DNA of 64,000 nucleotides from an uncultured Pseudodesulfovibrio sp. (GTDB lineage: Bacteria > Desulfobacterota > Desulfovibrionia > Desulfovibrionales > Desulfovibrionaceae), in assembly GCF_963662885.1 (NCBI RefSeq), contig NZ_OY760065.1:627496-691495 (forward strand), in the 5' to 3' direction. The notes under the pieces are model-generated. The model did not search any database. It worked only from the letters and a program-made list of their open reading frames with translations, and was not told the origin of the DNA. Made by a program: the position numbers and the translations under genes. Shown piece by piece: positions 24,948-32,465 of this stretch (position 1 is its first letter; every line of letters begins with the position of its first letter).

Positions 24948-25859
24948 ATGAATGCCCTGATAATCGGCTACGGCTCCATCGGCGCGCGCCATGCGCGCCT
25001 GCTAGAGTCCATGGGACACAAGGTCGCCTGCGTGACACGAAACAAGGAATGCCCTTTCCCGACATTCCCCGACATTCAAGCCGCGCTTGAAGAAACCAAG
25101 CCCTGGTTGGCCGTGGTCTGCACGGCCACGGTCGAACACGCCGCGAACCTTAAAAGCCTGCTCAAGGCCGGGTTCAAAGGCCGCATCCTGGTGGAAAAAC
25201 CTCTTTTTGAGAGAGTCTGCGAGATAGAGCCCGAACCGGGTGACAACGTGTTCGTCGCCTACAATCTGCGCTTTCATCCGCTGGTCACCCGAACCCGCGA
25301 ACTGCTTGCAGGCCACAAGATTCTGAGCGCGCGCTTCGCCGTCGGGCAATACCTGCCGGATTGGCGACCGGGTCAGGACTACACCAAAAGCTACTCGGCC
25401 AGCCGGGCCAGAGGCGGTGGCGTGTTGCGCGACTTGTCTCATGAGCTGGATCTGGCCCAGTTCCTCCTGGGAAACTGGAAGCGTGTCACGGCCATGGGCG
25501 GCCATTACAGCGACCTTGTCATCGACTCTGACGACCAGTTCGCCGTGCTCATGGAGACCGAACGCTGCCCCGTTGTCGGCGTGCACATGGATTATCTCAG
25601 CCGGTCTCCCCACCGAGGCTTCGACATTACCTGCGCGGACATGACCCTGCGGGCCGACTTTCTGGCGGGCATGCTCACCGTGGACGGCACGGTGGAGGAG
25701 TTCCCGGTGGAACGGGACACCACCTACCGACGCGAGCTGGAGGCAATGGCCATGGGCGATCCCACGCCGTGCACCTATGCACAGGGAGCGGCCCTGGTCG
25801 AACTGATCGAGGCGCTTGAACAATGCGCCGAACAACAGGTATGGGTGTCCGCATCATGA
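24948..25859 (+). CDS. Gfo/Idh/MocA-family oxidoreductase (PtmF-like)
   Basis: This 303-aa NAD(P)-dependent oxidoreductase has the Rossmann start LIIGYGSIGARHARLLESMG and the EKPLF motif that positions the nicotinamide. The C-terminal part (RGGGVLRDLSHELDLAQFLLG) contains the family's conserved His-x-x-Asp region. In characterised legionaminic pathways PtmF works with PtmA to make the glucosamine precursor; the adjacent cytidylyltransferase and PtmA-like SDR genes support this. It starts 3 nt after ptmE and its TGA overlaps the next ATG. Confidence 0.85.
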   Translation: MNALIIGYGSIGARHARLLESMGHKVACVTRNKECPFPTFPDIQAALEETKPWLAVVCTATVEHAANLKSLLKAGFKGRILVEKPLFERVCEIEPEPGDNVFVAYNLRFHPLVTRTRELLAGHKILSARFAVGQYLPDWRPGQDYTKSYSASRARGGGVLRDLSHELDLAQFLLGNWKRVTAMGGHYSDLVIDSDDQFAVLMETERCPVVGVHMDYLSRSPHRGFDITCADMTLRADFLAGMLTVDGTVEEFPVERDTTYRRELEAMAMGDPTPCTYAQGAALVELIEALEQCAEQQVWVSAS

Positions 25860-26536
25860 AACGCTACGGATTCATTTTCGCCCGGGGCGGCTCCAAGGGA
25901 GTACCCGGCAAGAACATTCGCCCGTTAAACGGGATACCGCTCATCGCTCACGCCATCCGTGCTGGCCGGGACAGTGGCCAGCTTGACCGGATCATCGTGT
26001 CCACGGACGACCAGAAGATCGCGGATGCGGCAAAGGAATATGGAGCCGAGGTTCCGTTCATGCGCCCGGCAGAACTGGCCCGTGACGACGCGCCCGAATG
26101 GCTGGCCTGGCGTCATGCGGTTGATGCGGTGGACGACTTCGACCTGTTTGTGTCCCTGCCGTGCACTGCGCCGCTGCGCATCGCCAGCGACGTACGGGAC
26201 TGCATCGAGCTCTTCGAGCGGGGCGGCTGCGACATGGTCGTCACGGCACGGCCCGCCGAGCGCCATCCCTCCTTCAACATGGTCACCATGACCGACGACG
26301 GATACGCTGCCATCGCCATGCCCCCAAGCGAGAGCATCACCCGCCGCCAGGACGCACCGCCTATCTTTGACCTGACTACGGTCTGCTACGTGACCACACC
26401 GAATTTCATCAAGAAACACGAAGGGGTGTTTCAGGGAAAGGTCAAGGCGGTCGTCATTCCGCCGGAACGCGCCCTGGACATCGATACAGAGCAGGACTTC
26501 GCCTTTGCGCAGTTCCTGATGGAGCGGAACCAATGA
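25856..26536 (+). CDS. CMP-legionaminate/CMP-sialate synthetase
   Basis: This 226-aa cytidylyltransferase would activate the nonulosonic acid with CTP. The N-terminal FARGGSKGVPGKNIRPLNGIPLI is the family's nucleotide-binding motif, followed by IVSTDDQKIADAA and FVSLPCTAPLR. The ATG at 25856 overlaps the previous stop as ATGA; a slightly longer frame with an upstream ATG exists but is less likely. Its stop overlaps the next gene in the same way. Confidence 0.94.
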   Translation: MKRYGFIFARGGSKGVPGKNIRPLNGIPLIAHAIRAGRDSGQLDRIIVSTDDQKIADAAKEYGAEVPFMRPAELARDDAPEWLAWRHAVDAVDDFDLFVSLPCTAPLRIASDVRDCIELFERGGCDMVVTARPAERHPSFNMVTMTDDGYAAIAMPPSESITRRQDAPPIFDLTTVCYVTTPNFIKKHEGVFQGKVKAVVIPPERALDIDTEQDFAFAQFLMERNQ

Positions 26537-27336
26537 AGAGCATAGAGGAACTGATGGACCTGACAGGCCGGACCGCCCTGGTTACCGGCGGAGCCGGATA
26601 CATTGGGCAGGCGTTCTGTGACGCCCTGGCCGAATCCGGGGCGAAGGTCGCTGTGCTGGACATGGACGCGGATCGCGTAAATGAGACCGCCACGCGCCTG
26701 GCCGAGCAATGGTCGGTAGAGACCATGGGCGTGACCTTGAACCTGGCCGACGAAAAGACCGTTGTGGCGACACCGGGCAAGGTGGCCGCCAAGCTTGGCA
26801 GCCTGGACATCCTGGTAAACTGCGCCGCCTTTGTCGGCACCTCCAAGCTGACCGGCTGGGGTGTTCCCTTCGAAGAACAGTCAGTGGACACCTGGCGCGC
26901 GGCGCTCGAGACCAACCTGACCGCGCCCTTTGCTCTGATCCAGGCCGCAACGCCGTGGCTTCGGGAATCCGGTCGCGGCTCCATCGTCAACATCGGTTCC
27001 ACCTATGGCGTGGTCGGCCCGGACATGTCCCTGTACGACGACACCAAGATGGGCAACCCGGCGGCCTATGGAGCCTCCAAGGGCGGCCTCATCCAGCTGA
27101 CCCGTTACCTTTCCACCGTGCTGGCTCCGGATGTGCGGGTCAACTCCATCTGCCCCGGCGGCGTGGCCCGCGGCCAGGACCCGAAATTCGTCGCCCGCTA
27201 CGAGGCCCGCACCCCCATGGGACGCATGGCCACCGAAGAGGACATGAAGGGTGCCCTGCTCTATCTTGCCAGCGATCTTTCCGCCTACGTCACCGGCCAG
27301 AACCTGATGGTCGACGGCGGCTGGACCGCTTGGTAA
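26533..27336 (+). CDS. Short-chain dehydrogenase (PtmA-like)
   Basis: This 267-aa classical SDR has TGGAGYIGQAFCDALAESGA, the NAG-type strand VNCAAFVG, the serine in IVNIGSTYG and the catalytic YGASKGGL (YxxxK), then the SICPGGV loop. It matches the PtmA position and size in legionaminic loci, where it acts with PtmF on the aminosugar precursor. The ATG overlaps the upstream stop (ATGA). It is the last gene of the tightly packed leg operon; 70 bp follow before the HisF-HisH gene. Confidence 0.87.
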   Translation: MKSIEELMDLTGRTALVTGGAGYIGQAFCDALAESGAKVAVLDMDADRVNETATRLAEQWSVETMGVTLNLADEKTVVATPGKVAAKLGSLDILVNCAAFVGTSKLTGWGVPFEEQSVDTWRAALETNLTAPFALIQAATPWLRESGRGSIVNIGSTYGVVGPDMSLYDDTKMGNPAAYGASKGGLIQLTRYLSTVLAPDVRVNSICPGGVARGQDPKFVARYEARTPMGRMATEEDMKGALLYLASDLSAYVTGQNLMVDGGWTAW

Positions 27337-27358
27337 CCTTTTAATCTGAAAGCCGAAT

Positions 27359-27397
27359 TATCCGCTTGTTGACTGGCGGATAGCGGCTTGGTAGTTA
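27359..27397 (+). promoter_or_regulatory. Promoter with overlapping inverted repeat before HisF-HisH gene
   Basis: TTGACT (27369-27374) and TAGTTA (27392-27397) are spaced by 17 nt. A perfect 7-bp inverted repeat TATCCGC (27359-27365) and GCGGATA (27376-27382) flanks the -35 box and may be an operator. The -10 box ends 9 nt before the ATG at 27407. Confidence 0.45.
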
Positions 27398-27406
27398 CCT
27401 ACTCCC

Positions 27407-28939
27407 ATGAACATACGCGTTATCCCGAGGCTGGACATCAAGGGTCCGAACCTGGTCAAAGGTGTCCACCTGGAAGGGCTGCGCGTCCTCGGTAAACCCG
27501 AGGACTTCGCGCACAAATATTACATGAACGGGGCCGACGAGCTCATCTATATGGACCTGGTCGCTTCCCTGTACGGCCGGAGCAACCTCAGAGAGATCGT
27601 CAGCAGGACTGCCAGCAACATCTTCATCCCCCTGACGGTGGGAGGCGGCATCCGCAGCGTGGACGACATCCGCGAGCTGCTTCGGGCCGGAGCGGACAAG
27701 GTGGCGATCAATACCGCCCTCTTCGAAAAGCCCGAACTGATTACGGAAGGTGCCAAGACCTTCGGCTCGCAGTGCATCGTGATCTCCATTGAGGCAAAGC
27801 GGATGCCTGACGGCAGTTACACCTGCCTCCACACCAACGCCCGTGAGAACTCCGGCCGCGAGGTCGTGGAGTGGGTAAAGGAAGCCGTGGACCGGGGGGC
27901 CGGAGAAATACTGCTAACCAGCGAGGACAACGAAGGCACCGGGCAAGGCTACGACCTCGAGCTGCTTGAAATGGTCAATGCGGCAGTCAATGTCCCTGTC
28001 ATTGCCTCCGGTGGGGCTGGCAGCCTGGACCATCTGGTCGAAGGCGCCAAAGCCATCGGCACCGGCGCGGTCAGCGCTGCGTCCATGTTCCATTACAATC
28101 GCCTCGAAGAGCTCAAGGATACGGGTCGGTTTGCCAGCGAGGGCAACACGTCCTTCATCGAACAATCCCGGACCAAGACCATCGCCTACCTTGAAGGCAA
28201 AATCACTTGCCACTCTGTCGCCGACGCCAAGGAAGCCCTGGTCGCGGCGGGCAGCAAATGCCGCATGGACCGCCCTGCCGAGGTCTTGCAATGCAACAGT
28301 ACAGCCTCCCAAGAGGTAGTGGTGGTTGATTATGGCATCGGGAACCTCTTCAACCTTTGCCGGGCCATTCGGTGCCTGACCGGCGTGGAGCCGGTGGTTA
28401 CCGCCGACAAGGACGTTATCGCCAAGGCCGAAAAGGTCATCCTGCCCGGCGTAGGGGCCTTTGGCGACGGCATGCACAACCTTCGTGAAAGGGGCTTGGT
28501 CGAGGTGTTGCGGGAAAGGGGCAAAGAGAACCGCCCCACGCTGGGCATCTGTCTGGGCATGCAACTTCTGCTTTCCAAAAGCCACGAATTCGGTGATCAT
28601 GAAGGCCTGGGCCTGATTCCCGGTTCCGTTGACCACATGTTCAACGGCGAACCGAACGAAGAGGTCCCGGTTCCCCATATCGGTTGGGCGGCCCTCAACA
28701 CGGGCGGCCGGAGTTGGGAAGGAACCGAGTTCAAGAGTATTTCCGACGGTGCGTCGGCCTATTTCGTCCATACATACGTGGCCAACCCCGAAGACCAGGC
28801 CCATGTGCTGAGCGTTACCAGCTATGGTCCGACGCAGTTCGTTTCAGCCGTGAAAAAGGGCAATATCTGCGGTTGCCAATTCCATCCGGAACTCAGCGGT
28901 CCCGATGGGCTATCCATCCTCAAGGCATTTATAGAGTAA
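27407..28939 (+). CDS. HisF-HisH fusion, glycan-dedicated ammonia donor
   Basis: This 510-aa protein joins a HisF-type cyclase barrel (residues ~1-290) to a HisH-type glutaminase (from ~300). HisF strands are recognisable (PLTVGGGIRSVDDIRELLRAGADKVAIN; GEILLTSEDNEGTGQGYD; PVIASGGAGS). The positions of the usual catalytic Asp130 and Asp176 are Glu129 (SIEAKR) and Glu176 (SEDNEGT), and the KDG phosphate-binding loop reads KGP, so it probably no longer does histidine synthesis. The glutaminase keeps Cys382 (GICLGMQL), His493 and Glu495 (FHPELS). Followed by a WbpG-type amidotransferase, it most likely supplies ammonia for making an acetamidino sugar, as HisH2/HisF2 do in Pseudomonas O-antigen loci. 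Confidence 0.9.
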   Translation: MNIRVIPRLDIKGPNLVKGVHLEGLRVLGKPEDFAHKYYMNGADELIYMDLVASLYGRSNLREIVSRTASNIFIPLTVGGGIRSVDDIRELLRAGADKVAINTALFEKPELITEGAKTFGSQCIVISIEAKRMPDGSYTCLHTNARENSGREVVEWVKEAVDRGAGEILLTSEDNEGTGQGYDLELLEMVNAAVNVPVIASGGAGSLDHLVEGAKAIGTGAVSAASMFHYNRLEELKDTGRFASEGNTSFIEQSRTKTIAYLEGKITCHSVADAKEALVAAGSKCRMDRPAEVLQCNSTASQEVVVVDYGIGNLFNLCRAIRCLTGVEPVVTADKDVIAKAEKVILPGVGAFGDGMHNLRERGLVEVLRERGKENRPTLGICLGMQLLLSKSHEFGDHEGLGLIPGSVDHMFNGEPNEEVPVPHIGWAALNTGGRSWEGTEFKSISDGASAYFVHTYVANPEDQAHVLSVTSYGPTQFVSAVKKGNICGCQFHPELSGPDGLSILKAFIE

Positions 28940-28951
28940 GAGAAGTACAAG

Positions 28952-30166
28952 ATGAAACCACTTTTCAAGAAACAGCCGTCCGGGTTCCCCATTGCGGACA
29001 ATCAGCTTCCCAACCTCCCGCGCGAGGTTACATTCTGCACCAATTGCGTGACGTCCAACCAGCGTCCCCGCATCACCTTTGATGAAGAGGGCGTCTGCTC
29101 CGCCTGCCGCTACGCGGAAATCAAGGAGACGCTGAACTGGGATGAACGGGAACAGGAGCTGGTTGAACTGCTGAACCGACACCGTTCAAAAGACGGCAGC
29201 TATGACTGCATCGTCCCTTCCAGCGGAGGAAAGGATTCGGCCTACGTGGCCTACATGCTCAAGCACCAGTACGACATGCACCCGCTGACCGTTACCTGGA
29301 CGCCGTTCATGTACACGGACATCGGCCGCCGCAATTACGAGCAGTTTGTGCATTCCGGCTACGACAACCTTTTCTGCATGCCTGACGGCATCATCCACCG
29401 GAAGCTTTCGCGCATCGCCTTGGAATGCAATGGCGACGCATGGGATCCCTTCGCCTGGGGACAGAAGGCCTTTGCCATGCAAATCGCCCACCGCTTCAAC
29501 ATCCCGCTGGTCTTCTACGGAGAGAACGGCGAATTGGAGTACGGCGGCAGCCTTCATGCCCTGAACAAGGCCTGCGAGGACATTCGCGACTGGAAGGACC
29601 TTTACTTCCGGGGCAACGGCGTGGACGAGCTTGCCGAAATCGGCAAGGAGTGCGGAGTGTTCGAAAAAGACGAACTGCTCCCCCACTCTCTCGACATCTA
29701 CAAGGCCCCCTCGCCCGAAACCGTTGAAAAGCTCGGCCTGGAAATGCACTGGTTCTCCTATTACAAGAAGTGGATTCCCCAGGAGAACTACTACTGCGCT
29801 GTCGAGCATTCCGGTTTCGAGACCAATCCCGAACGCAGCGAGGGGACATACACCAAGTACGCCAGCCTCGACGACAAGACCGACGGATTTCACTTCTGGT
29901 TCGGCTACCTCAAGTTCGGCATGGGCAGAACCACTCGCGACGCCTCCATGGAAGTGCGAAGCAAACACATCACCCGCGATGAAGCCGTGGCTCTGGTGCA
30001 CCGTTACGACGGTGAATTCCCGCAAAAGTACTTCACGGAATTCCTGGACTACCTGGATATGGATGTCGCCCATTTCTGGCAAATCGCAGACCACTTCCGT
30101 ACTCCCCACCTTTGGGAAAAAGACGGTACCGAGTGGAAACTCAAATATATGGTCGAAGACCTATAG
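28952..30166 (+). CDS. N-acetyl sugar amidotransferase (WbpG/PseA family)
   Basis: This 404-aa protein converts an N-acetyl group to an acetamidino group using ATP and ammonia. A zinc-type cysteine set (CTNC...CSAC, residues ~30-52) precedes the PP-loop ATP pyrophosphatase motif SSGGKDSAYVAYML. The overall pattern is that of WbpG and PseA. The adjacent HisF-HisH fusion is the likely ammonia source. With the legionaminic genes upstream, the product is plausibly a 5- or 7-acetamidino nonulosonic acid. It begins 12 nt after the fusion gene. Confidence 0.93.
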   Translation: MKPLFKKQPSGFPIADNQLPNLPREVTFCTNCVTSNQRPRITFDEEGVCSACRYAEIKETLNWDEREQELVELLNRHRSKDGSYDCIVPSSGGKDSAYVAYMLKHQYDMHPLTVTWTPFMYTDIGRRNYEQFVHSGYDNLFCMPDGIIHRKLSRIALECNGDAWDPFAWGQKAFAMQIAHRFNIPLVFYGENGELEYGGSLHALNKACEDIRDWKDLYFRGNGVDELAEIGKECGVFEKDELLPHSLDIYKAPSPETVEKLGLEMHWFSYYKKWIPQENYYCAVEHSGFETNPERSEGTYTKYASLDDKTDGFHFWFGYLKFGMGRTTRDASMEVRSKHITRDEAVALVHRYDGEFPQKYFTEFLDYLDMDVAHFWQIADHFRTPHLWEKDGTEWKLKYMVEDL

Positions 30167-30183
30167 CCCGATACGCCTGAACC

Positions 30184-31527
30184 ATGCTGTGCGCCATTCC
30201 GCTCGAAATTGCCGTCAGGGAACTGAACGGCATGCTATACCAGTCTCTGCATCTGGCCGCCAAAGGCATGCCCACCCTGATCGGCGAACGCATGGTCAAC
30301 GAATATGTGGTGGGCTGCGGCAGGCCGGTGCTCTACTTTGACAGCGATCAGTCGGTGGGGATCAACGAAGCCATCCTCAAGGACAACGGCGTCGTCTTCA
30401 ACGTCAATCCCGAAGGGATGCATATTGCCCAGGAACAACAGACCCTGGACAACTTCACCCGTATCGCCCACTGCGTCTCTCTCATCTGCACCTGGGGAGA
30501 TCACCAGGTCCAGGACCTGAAATCCGTTTTCCCGGAAGAGGTCCACGACCGTATTTTGGCGACGGGATACCCGCCCTTCGATCTGGTCCAGCCCAGGTTC
30601 AAGCCCCTGCACGAGAACCCGGCCATCATTGAAAAACACGGCCGGGACTACGTGCTCATCAACACCAGCTTTGCCTATGCCAACAACATCATGGGCTTTG
30701 ATCGGTACATGAAGATGCTCTCCAAAATGGAGGAGTGGAAAATCTATGCCGATCCTGAATACCGGGCCATCCAGCAGGGCATTCATGACCATCAGAAACT
30801 GATGCTTGATGCGGTGATAGACCTCGCGAAGAAACTCTCGGCCTATTTCCCAGATCGGCACATAGTCATACGCCCGCACCCCGGAGAAGACAGTTCCTTC
30901 TATTCCGACAACCTGGCCGGGCTCGAAAATGTCTTTGTGGAAAAGAGCGGCACCGCGCGGGAATGGATCGCCTCGGCAGGCTTCGTCATCCATCACGACT
31001 GCACTACCGGAATGGAGGCCCTGCTCATGGGCTGCCCGGTCATTCAATACCGGCCCCATTACAACAAACGCGCCATGGCTCCCATAATGCCTTCCCTGGG
31101 AGTCAAGACCGTTACCCCGGAAGAAGTGGCCGATGTCATCCGCTCCGGCGATATGCCCGAACAAATGCGCAAGGAGCAACTTGAGATTCTCGCTCCCTAC
31201 CTTGCCAACAACACCGAGAGTGCGGCGCAGGCCATAGCCGGGCTGGCCGAAACATACGGAAAGGGCCATGAAACATGGCTACCCGAGCCCTTGGGGATGT
31301 GGGAGAACGCCAAGTGCTGGCGTAAGTACGCAAGCAAGCTTATCCGTGCGCGCCAACCAGGCAGGAACGGACGCAAGGTGCGCTACGCACTCAACAAATT
31401 CCCCAGAATATCTTTGGAAAAAGTCAACGGGATACTGGAAGAGCTCAGACGGTGTGAACCGGATTTACCGCAGGTCTCGGTGCGGCAACTCTGCCTGAAC
31501 ACCTTCCTCATTTCGCCCCGCGATTGA
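30184..31527 (+). CDS. Surface carbohydrate biosynthesis protein
   Basis: This 447-aa protein resembles the surf_polysacc family (TIGR04396-like) of GT-B-fold proteins. The N-terminal IPLEIAVRELNGMLYQSLHLAAKGM and GERMVNEYVVGCG are typical, and the C-terminal half (HIVIRPHPGEDSSFY; FVIHHDCTTGMEALLMGCPVIQY) resembles capsule glycosyltransferases and glycerophosphotransferases. It may transfer the nonulosonic acid or another glycan unit. The longer start at 30184 keeps the conserved N-terminal motif. It is the last gene of the forward glycan block; no clear terminator follows. Confidence 0.75.
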   Translation: MLCAIPLEIAVRELNGMLYQSLHLAAKGMPTLIGERMVNEYVVGCGRPVLYFDSDQSVGINEAILKDNGVVFNVNPEGMHIAQEQQTLDNFTRIAHCVSLICTWGDHQVQDLKSVFPEEVHDRILATGYPPFDLVQPRFKPLHENPAIIEKHGRDYVLINTSFAYANNIMGFDRYMKMLSKMEEWKIYADPEYRAIQQGIHDHQKLMLDAVIDLAKKLSAYFPDRHIVIRPHPGEDSSFYSDNLAGLENVFVEKSGTAREWIASAGFVIHHDCTTGMEALLMGCPVIQYRPHYNKRAMAPIMPSLGVKTVTPEEVADVIRSGDMPEQMRKEQLEILAPYLANNTESAAQAIAGLAETYGKGHETWLPEPLGMWENAKCWRKYASKLIRARQPGRNGRKVRYALNKFPRISLEKVNGILEELRRCEPDLPQVSVRQLCLNTFLISPRD

Positions 31528-31537
31528 TGGCCCGGCG

Positions 31538-31735
31538 CTAGTCGTCCTTTTTGTCGTCCTGCCGGTTCTTGAAGGTGATGGACGCGAGACAACCGGCCAG
31601 CCCACCAAGAGCCACAGCCTTGCCCGGAGCCATCAGGTCCGTGAAGCTGAAGAGATAGCCGATGGCCGCGCCGGCAATGATGCCCTTTGCCAGGACATCG
31701 ATCCATTGCATGAAATCCCTTCCGTCGTCATCCAT
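31538..31735 (-). CDS. Small membrane protein, unknown function
   Basis: This 65-aa protein has two short hydrophobic stretches (DVLAKGIIAGAAIGYLFSF and GKAVALGGLAGCLASITF) and a charged C-terminus (RQDDKKDD). Codon use follows the genome's G/C bias, supporting a real gene. It converges on the preceding glycan gene and is divergent from the feo genes. I do not recognise the family. Confidence 0.6.
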   Translation of the reverse strand: MDDDGRDFMQWIDVLAKGIIAGAAIGYLFSFTDLMAPGKAVALGGLAGCLASITFKNRQDDKKDD

Positions 31736-31900
31736 GAGACACTCCGTGACTGGTCTGATGTTATCGGTTGCCGTACGCGATCAATACCATTATCATCCGC
31801 GGGCGAACGGTGGCATCTGACCACAAAACATGGTGGAAGACAAGGAATACCGGGCTCTTCTGCCCAAGTGGCCGACCCGCTCTTTTTTATGGTTTTACAC

Positions 31901-31929
31901 TTGACTTTGATTCTCAACATCACTATCAA
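31901..31929 (+). promoter_or_regulatory. Predicted promoter with Fur-like site for feo genes
   Basis: TTGACT (31901-31906) and TATCAA (31924-31929) have a 17-nt spacer. The 19-mer at 31909-31927 (GATTCTCAACATCACTATC) matches the classical Fur box GATAATGATAATCATTATC at 12 of 19 positions by eye, so iron repression of the downstream feo genes is plausible. Confidence 0.5.
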
Positions 31930-31975
31930 GTGGATGTCCGGCAACGCTGCCGGATCAAACTTTGGGGGAAATCAC

Positions 31976-32158
31976 ATGTTTGACACCGTCATCGTAGTGG
32001 CCATCGTCGCCATAGCGGCCTTTTTCGTGGGCCGTAGATTATACCGGTCATTCACCGCCAAGCAGTCCGGCTGCGGATGTGGCGGCTGCGGACAGTCCTG
32101 CGGATGCTCCGACATAGCAGACAGCCCGGGCAAGAATAACTGCTGCGGTTCCAGGTAA
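31976..32158 (+). CDS. FeoB-associated Cys-rich membrane protein
   Basis: This 60-aa protein has one N-terminal membrane segment (TVIVVAIVAIAAFFVGRRLY) and a cytoplasmic tail with nine Cys (CGCGGCGQSCGC, then NCCG). It matches the small Cys-rich proteins that accompany feoB in many anaerobes and may bind iron or assist FeoB. The frame is open for 90 codons upstream, but the ATG at 31976 has GGGGGAAATCAC before it and starts the conserved segment. Confidence 0.88.
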   Translation: MFDTVIVVAIVAIAAFFVGRRLYRSFTAKQSGCGCGGCGQSCGCSDIADSPGKNNCCGSR

Positions 32159-32175
32159 TTTTTTTTTGACCAACC

Positions 32176-32194
32176 GTTGAGAACAATTCTCAAC
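32176..32194 (+). promoter_or_regulatory. 19-bp palindromic operator candidate before feoA
   Basis: A perfect 8-bp inverted repeat, GTTGAGAA CAA TTCTCAAC, sits 25 nt upstream of the feoA ATG. Its sequence resembles Fur-type 7-1-7 sites (TGAGAAC-A-ATTCTCA), so it may be a second metal-responsive operator. It lies between the Cys-rich gene and feoA. Confidence 0.5.
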
Positions 32195-32218
32195 AAAATC
32201 TTTTCGAGGATCACCAAG

Positions 32219-32461
32219 ATGGCTCAAGACATGTGTTTACGCAAAGCCAAGGTCAACCAGAAACTGAAAATCAGAACGGTCAGCGCCGATGGCGAACTTG
32301 GCCGACGCATCCGCGACCTGGGGCTGATTCCCGGCACCGAGGTCACGGTCATCGGCAAGGCCCCTTTGCGCGACCCCGTGGCTCTCAGGCTCCGCGACTT
32401 CACCCTGACCTTGCGCAACAGCGAGGCTGACCATATTACCGTCACCCCACTGGAGGACTAA
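32219..32461 (+). CDS. feoA: Ferrous iron transport protein A
   Basis: This 80-aa SH3-like protein is a cytoplasmic partner of FeoB. It has KIRTVSADGELGRRIRDLGLIPGTEVTVIGKAPLRDPVALRLRDFTLTLR-type sequence, which is the FeoA core. The ATG at 32219 is chosen; a TTG-initiated longer frame runs back into the palindromic site. It is 4 nt upstream of feoB. Confidence 0.93.
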   Translation: MAQDMCLRKAKVNQKLKIRTVSADGELGRRIRDLGLIPGTEVTVIGKAPLRDPVALRLRDFTLTLRNSEADHITVTPLED

Positions 32462-32465
32462 ACAC

